Shown here one piece after another: positions 52,162-54,521 of a stretch of DNA of 54,521 nucleotides. Within the stretch, counting starts at the first letter, position 1; each line of letters starts with the position of its first letter. The position numbers and the translations under genes were made by a program. Origin of the DNA: JBCCIM01 sp045106435 (lineage in GTDB: Bacteria; Bacteroidota; Rhodothermia; Rhodothermales; JAHQVL01); contig JBGCEN010000110.1 of the NCBI GenBank assembly GCA_045106435.1, positions 1-54,521 of the forward strand, read 5' to 3'. Under the pieces are notes generated by a model. That model was not told where the DNA came from. It searched no databases and was given only the letters and a program-made list of their open reading frames with translations.

Positions 52162-52202
52162 GATAGGCGTCTGTTAAATTTCGGTCAGCAATAAGTAGTC
52201 AG

Positions 52203-52733
52203 CTACAAGCAACCATCGCCAGGCTCACATGCTACCAGGCGAGTTAAACGAATGGGCTGCAGCATTATGCCAAGGACATCCTGGGCAATTACAGCAACCG
52301 TTTTACTATAGGTTTGGGTACTAACAGCTGAATCAGGATTAACCACATCATCTACATAATAGATTTCCGCCGATACAGTAAACTTAAAATCTCCATCGCG
52401 CCCTGAAAAGACCATTGTATCAGGTAACATGCCGTGGAAATCATCTATATCAGTGCAGAAATTGATCGCTCCCTGAAGGGTACAATCATTACCAACATTA
52501 AAGGGGGATGCTTGTAGATTAGTCGGGTCAGTTACTGTTGCTGTGCCTGCCACAGCGGCATCAAAATCACGCTGACTGATATATTCCATGGCCCTGAGGG
52601 CAACTGCAGAGGCCATGAACTCCATCTCATCGTTCAGCATGAGTTCATATGCAAGAACCATAGAGTGTTGCTGATTAAGGGAGAGCATGGTAACGATCAT
52701 CATTGCCAGAAAGGCAAGAACGGTCTGCGGCAT
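52203..52733 (-). CDS. Pilus-operon membrane-anchored protein (176 residues)
   Basis: The N-terminal hydrophobic helix (VLAFLAMMIVTMLSLNQQ) starts almost at Met1 and is followed by an amphipathic helix ('MVLAYELMLNDEMEFMASAVALRAMEYI'). This resembles the long N-terminal helix of pilin-like proteins but lacks the Gly/Glu5 cleavage signature. The rest is an extracytoplasmic domain with four Cys (about 83, 92, 169 and 175) that could form disulfides. Starts 75 bases after the pilB stop. Function unknown; placement suggests a pilus part. Confidence 0.65.
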   Translation of the reverse strand: MPQTVLAFLAMMIVTMLSLNQQHSMVLAYELMLNDEMEFMASAVALRAMEYISQRDFDAAVAGTATVTDPTNLQASPFNVGNDCTLQGAINFCTDIDDFHGMLPDTMVFSGRDGDFKFTVSAEIYYVDDVVNPDSAVSTQTYSKTVAVIAQDVLGIMLQPIRLTRLVACEPGDGCL

Positions 52734-52808
52734 AAGGCATTTCTCTGTTTATAACAGGTACCTAGCCGGGGGTCTTGGCTACCAGACGTATTGTAATGCG
52801 GATTGGCT

Positions 52809-54521
52809 TTATCCTTCGGCAGTTACAACACGGATCATTTCGCGAACTGAAGTTTCACCTAATTTCACAATTTCTCGGGCAGAATCACGAAGCGTAAGCA
52901 TGCCTTCCTTAACGGCCTGCTCTTTAATAGCCCCTTCGTCGATCATTTTGTCAGCCTCTACAATCATGTGGCGAATTTCACGGGAGAAGAACAAAGCTTC
53001 ACAAATTGCTCGCCGGCCTTTGTATCCGACACCTTTACACGTTGGACAGCTGGAATCGCTACCTGGTTCGTAAAAGGTTATATTGGCAATTTCTTCAGCT
53101 GTAAAACCTAATTTATCCAACATAACAGGATCTGGATCCAGATCTTGCTGACGGCAAGTAAGGCATAGCTTACGAATCAAGCGCTGAGCAACGATGAGGT
53201 TAATGGCATACGCAAGCAAGAATGGCTCAATACCCATTTTGTAGAGCCTGCTCACGGCACTAGGTGCATCGTTGGTATGCAGTGTAGAAAAGGTAAGGTG
53301 ACCTGTATTCGCCAGTTTAATAGCCAATTCGGCAGTCTTACGATCACGCATCTCACCCACCATCACGATATCAGGGTCATGACGTAATATCGCTCGAAGT
53401 GCGTTTTCTAACTCAAGCTTAAAATTAAGCTTAATCTGACGCACGCCTGGGATGATATACTCAACAGGATCCTCAACCGTTAACACGTTCACTTCGCCAT
53501 TAATTACATGGTGAAGTGCAGCAACCAGCGTAGTACTTTTACCAGAACCAGTAGGGCCGGTAAGGATCACCATGCCATGCGGCTGGCTAATTGCTGTCTC
53601 GAACGTTTCCATGGCGCTTTCAAGCAGGCCAAGCTTACGAAGGTCCCTAATCACCTTACGGTCATCAAGAACACGGATTACGATACTTTCAGAGCGTATT
53701 TCGTGGCTAACGTTTGCAATTGGCAACACAGAAACACGGAAACGAATGAGTACATCATCAATCCAACGCTGAATGTATCCATCCTGCGCTGCATCACGTT
53801 CAAAACGGTCTACGTTCATTGCGTTATCCTTGATAACAGCAAGTAACGCCTCTGGATGTACTTTATGTTCAGTGTGCCACAAAGAGAGACGTCCGTCAAT
53901 ACGGAAATGTATCTCTACTTTTTTCTTTGCATTTGGGTAAATATGAACGTCAGATGCACCTTGCCGAACTGCTTCAACCAAGGTAGCTTCAAACAAGTTG
54001 ATCAGAGAAGATCGACTTATCTCAGCTTCAAGTGCATCCTCATCAATAATCTCTGTTTCTTCATAGGACATCCCAAGATCGAATGCCATAGGATCGTCAA
54101 GAATCCTTTCCATGAATTCATTTTTCCTGGGAAAGGCCTCAACAATGACTGACTCTACTGCCGATCTAGGGGCATAGTAGAGGTCAAAGCGATCAAGCTT
54201 TAATTCCTTCATGACCCTACGTACTTCTGTACGCATTGGATCATGAGTAATAAATACCAGCTTTACGGTGCCAGACTGTTGCTCGGTCTCACACTCAAAA
54301 GGCACCAGGTGCAAATTCAATAAACGATCTCGATTTTCCTCCGAGAGCGTCTCCATCACAGAACGAACAAACTTGGCATCAAGCTTATCTTTCGTATCTG
54401 CAATTGGGAAAGCATAGATACGCGCGGCTTCTTCAAAAACAGAATCACTATCAACAGATTCCATTGCCACAAGAATTCGCCACAGCGTTTCTTTAGAGCT
54501 TTCTCTCTCCTTAACTTTTTG
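52809..54521 (-). CDS. Type IV pilus extension ATPase PilB/GspE family (N-terminus cut by window edge)
   Basis: 571 residues visible; the frame stays open through the right edge (…KVKERESSKETLWRILVAMESVDSDSVFEEAARIY), so the N-terminus is missing. An N-terminal GspE/PilB domain leads to the ATPase: Walker A 'LTGPTGSGKSTTLVAAL', Asp box 'LTVEDPVEYIIPGVRQI', Walker B 'DIVMVGEMRDRKTAELAI', and His box 'TGHLTFSTLHTNDAPSAVSRL'. The zinc-binding Cys tetrad is CLTC...CPTC, seen only in assembly ATPases. It drives pilus polymerisation at the inner membrane. Probably the first visible gene of the pil operon. Confidence 0.92.
   Translation of the reverse strand, partial: QKVKERESSKETLWRILVAMESVDSDSVFEEAARIYAFPIADTKDKLDAKFVRSVMETLSEENRDRLLNLHLVPFECETEQQSGTVKLVFITHDPMRTEVRRVMKELKLDRFDLYYAPRSAVESVIVEAFPRKNEFMERILDDPMAFDLGMSYEETEIIDEDALEAEISRSSLINLFEATLVEAVRQGASDVHIYPNAKKKVEIHFRIDGRLSLWHTEHKVHPEALLAVIKDNAMNVDRFERDAAQDGYIQRWIDDVLIRFRVSVLPIANVSHEIRSESIVIRVLDDRKVIRDLRKLGLLESAMETFETAISQPHGMVILTGPTGSGKSTTLVAALHHVINGEVNVLTVEDPVEYIIPGVRQIKLNFKLELENALRAILRHDPDIVMVGEMRDRKTAELAIKLANTGHLTFSTLHTNDAPSAVSRLYKMGIEPFLLAYAINLIVAQRLIRKLCLTCRQQDLDPDPVMLDKLGFTAEEIANITFYEPGSDSSCPTCKGVGYKGRRAICEALFFSREIRHMIVEADKMIDEGAIKEQAVKEGMLTLRDSAREIVKLGETSVREMIRVVTAEG

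Noticed and set aside
1..54521. Mobile element, phage or defence-system signature
   Set aside because: No transposase, integrase, restriction, toxin–antitoxin or Cas-like protein was found in any frame; the gene set is chromosomal core.

Overview
The window reads as about 54.5 kb of chromosome from a Gram-negative bacterium of the Bacteroidota/Rhodothermota/Balneolota type. This is an inference from gene content and not from a marker gene. Supporting signs are an LptC–LptA/OstA–LptB lipopolysaccharide export operon, a classical menaquinone (men) cluster, YbbR, DUF4340 and DUF4230 proteins, two membrane or exported cytochrome c proteins of the planctomycete-like kind, few strong Shine–Dalgarno sites, and intergenic repeats of the 'GTCATTCTGAACGAAG...' type. 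Base composition looks moderate (clearly below 55% GC by eye). I see no rRNA, tRNA, CRISPR array, insertion sequence, phage gene or integrase. This is core and housekeeping chromosome with some unusual proteins.

Layout. 1-360: 5' part of a BlaI/MecI repressor gene with two operator-like dyads. 361-880: intergenic inverted repeats. 880-3463: EttA and two small proteins. 3573-12436: a signalling and cytochrome region with a CheB/CheR-like scaffold ending in a receiver domain, a propeller/HEAT/cytochrome c protein and a hybrid sensor kinase preceded by a tiny exported protein. 12492-16399: a PfkB sugar kinase divergent from an MFS sugar permease, and a DUF4340 protein. 16513-23079 (minus strand): GlmS, a DAHP-synthase-like protein with a rebuilt active site, then LptB, LptA/OstA and LptC. 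23214-25197 (plus): a tightly overlapping partner-switching operon (STAS, RsbW-like kinase, receiver–PP2C phosphatase). 25267-33020 (minus): menF, menD, menB, menA and menE, interrupted by a CPBP membrane protein and an opposite-strand Dabb protein. 33056-38045 (minus): histidine phosphatase, membrane proteins, YbbR and a flippase. 38193-39845 (plus): a DUF2231/cytochrome c/LRR fusion. 39967-45278 (minus): WecB, a glycosyltransferase, a YfhO membrane protein and GatC. 45397-54521 (minus): a type IV pilus operon (PilB, two anchored small proteins, PilT, fused PilM–PilN, fused PilO–PilP, secretin PilQ) closed by a strong hairpin terminator.

How the parts fit. GlmS, WecB, the flippase, YfhO, the glycosyltransferase and Lpt together suggest supply, assembly and export of surface polysaccharide and lipopolysaccharide. 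The men genes supply quinone for respiration, and the two cytochrome c proteins could feed electrons into that chain. The pilus operon would drive surface motility or DNA uptake.

The observations I would check first are: (1) the DAHP-synthase paralogue in which nearly every active-site motif has changed while the scaffold is conserved; (2) GCCGGC occurring roughly 100 times, about ten times expectation; (3) the fused PilMN and PilOP; (4) the CheB/CheR/HisKA/receiver scaffold with no kinase catalytic domain; (5) in-frame 15-bp repeats in three unrelated genes.
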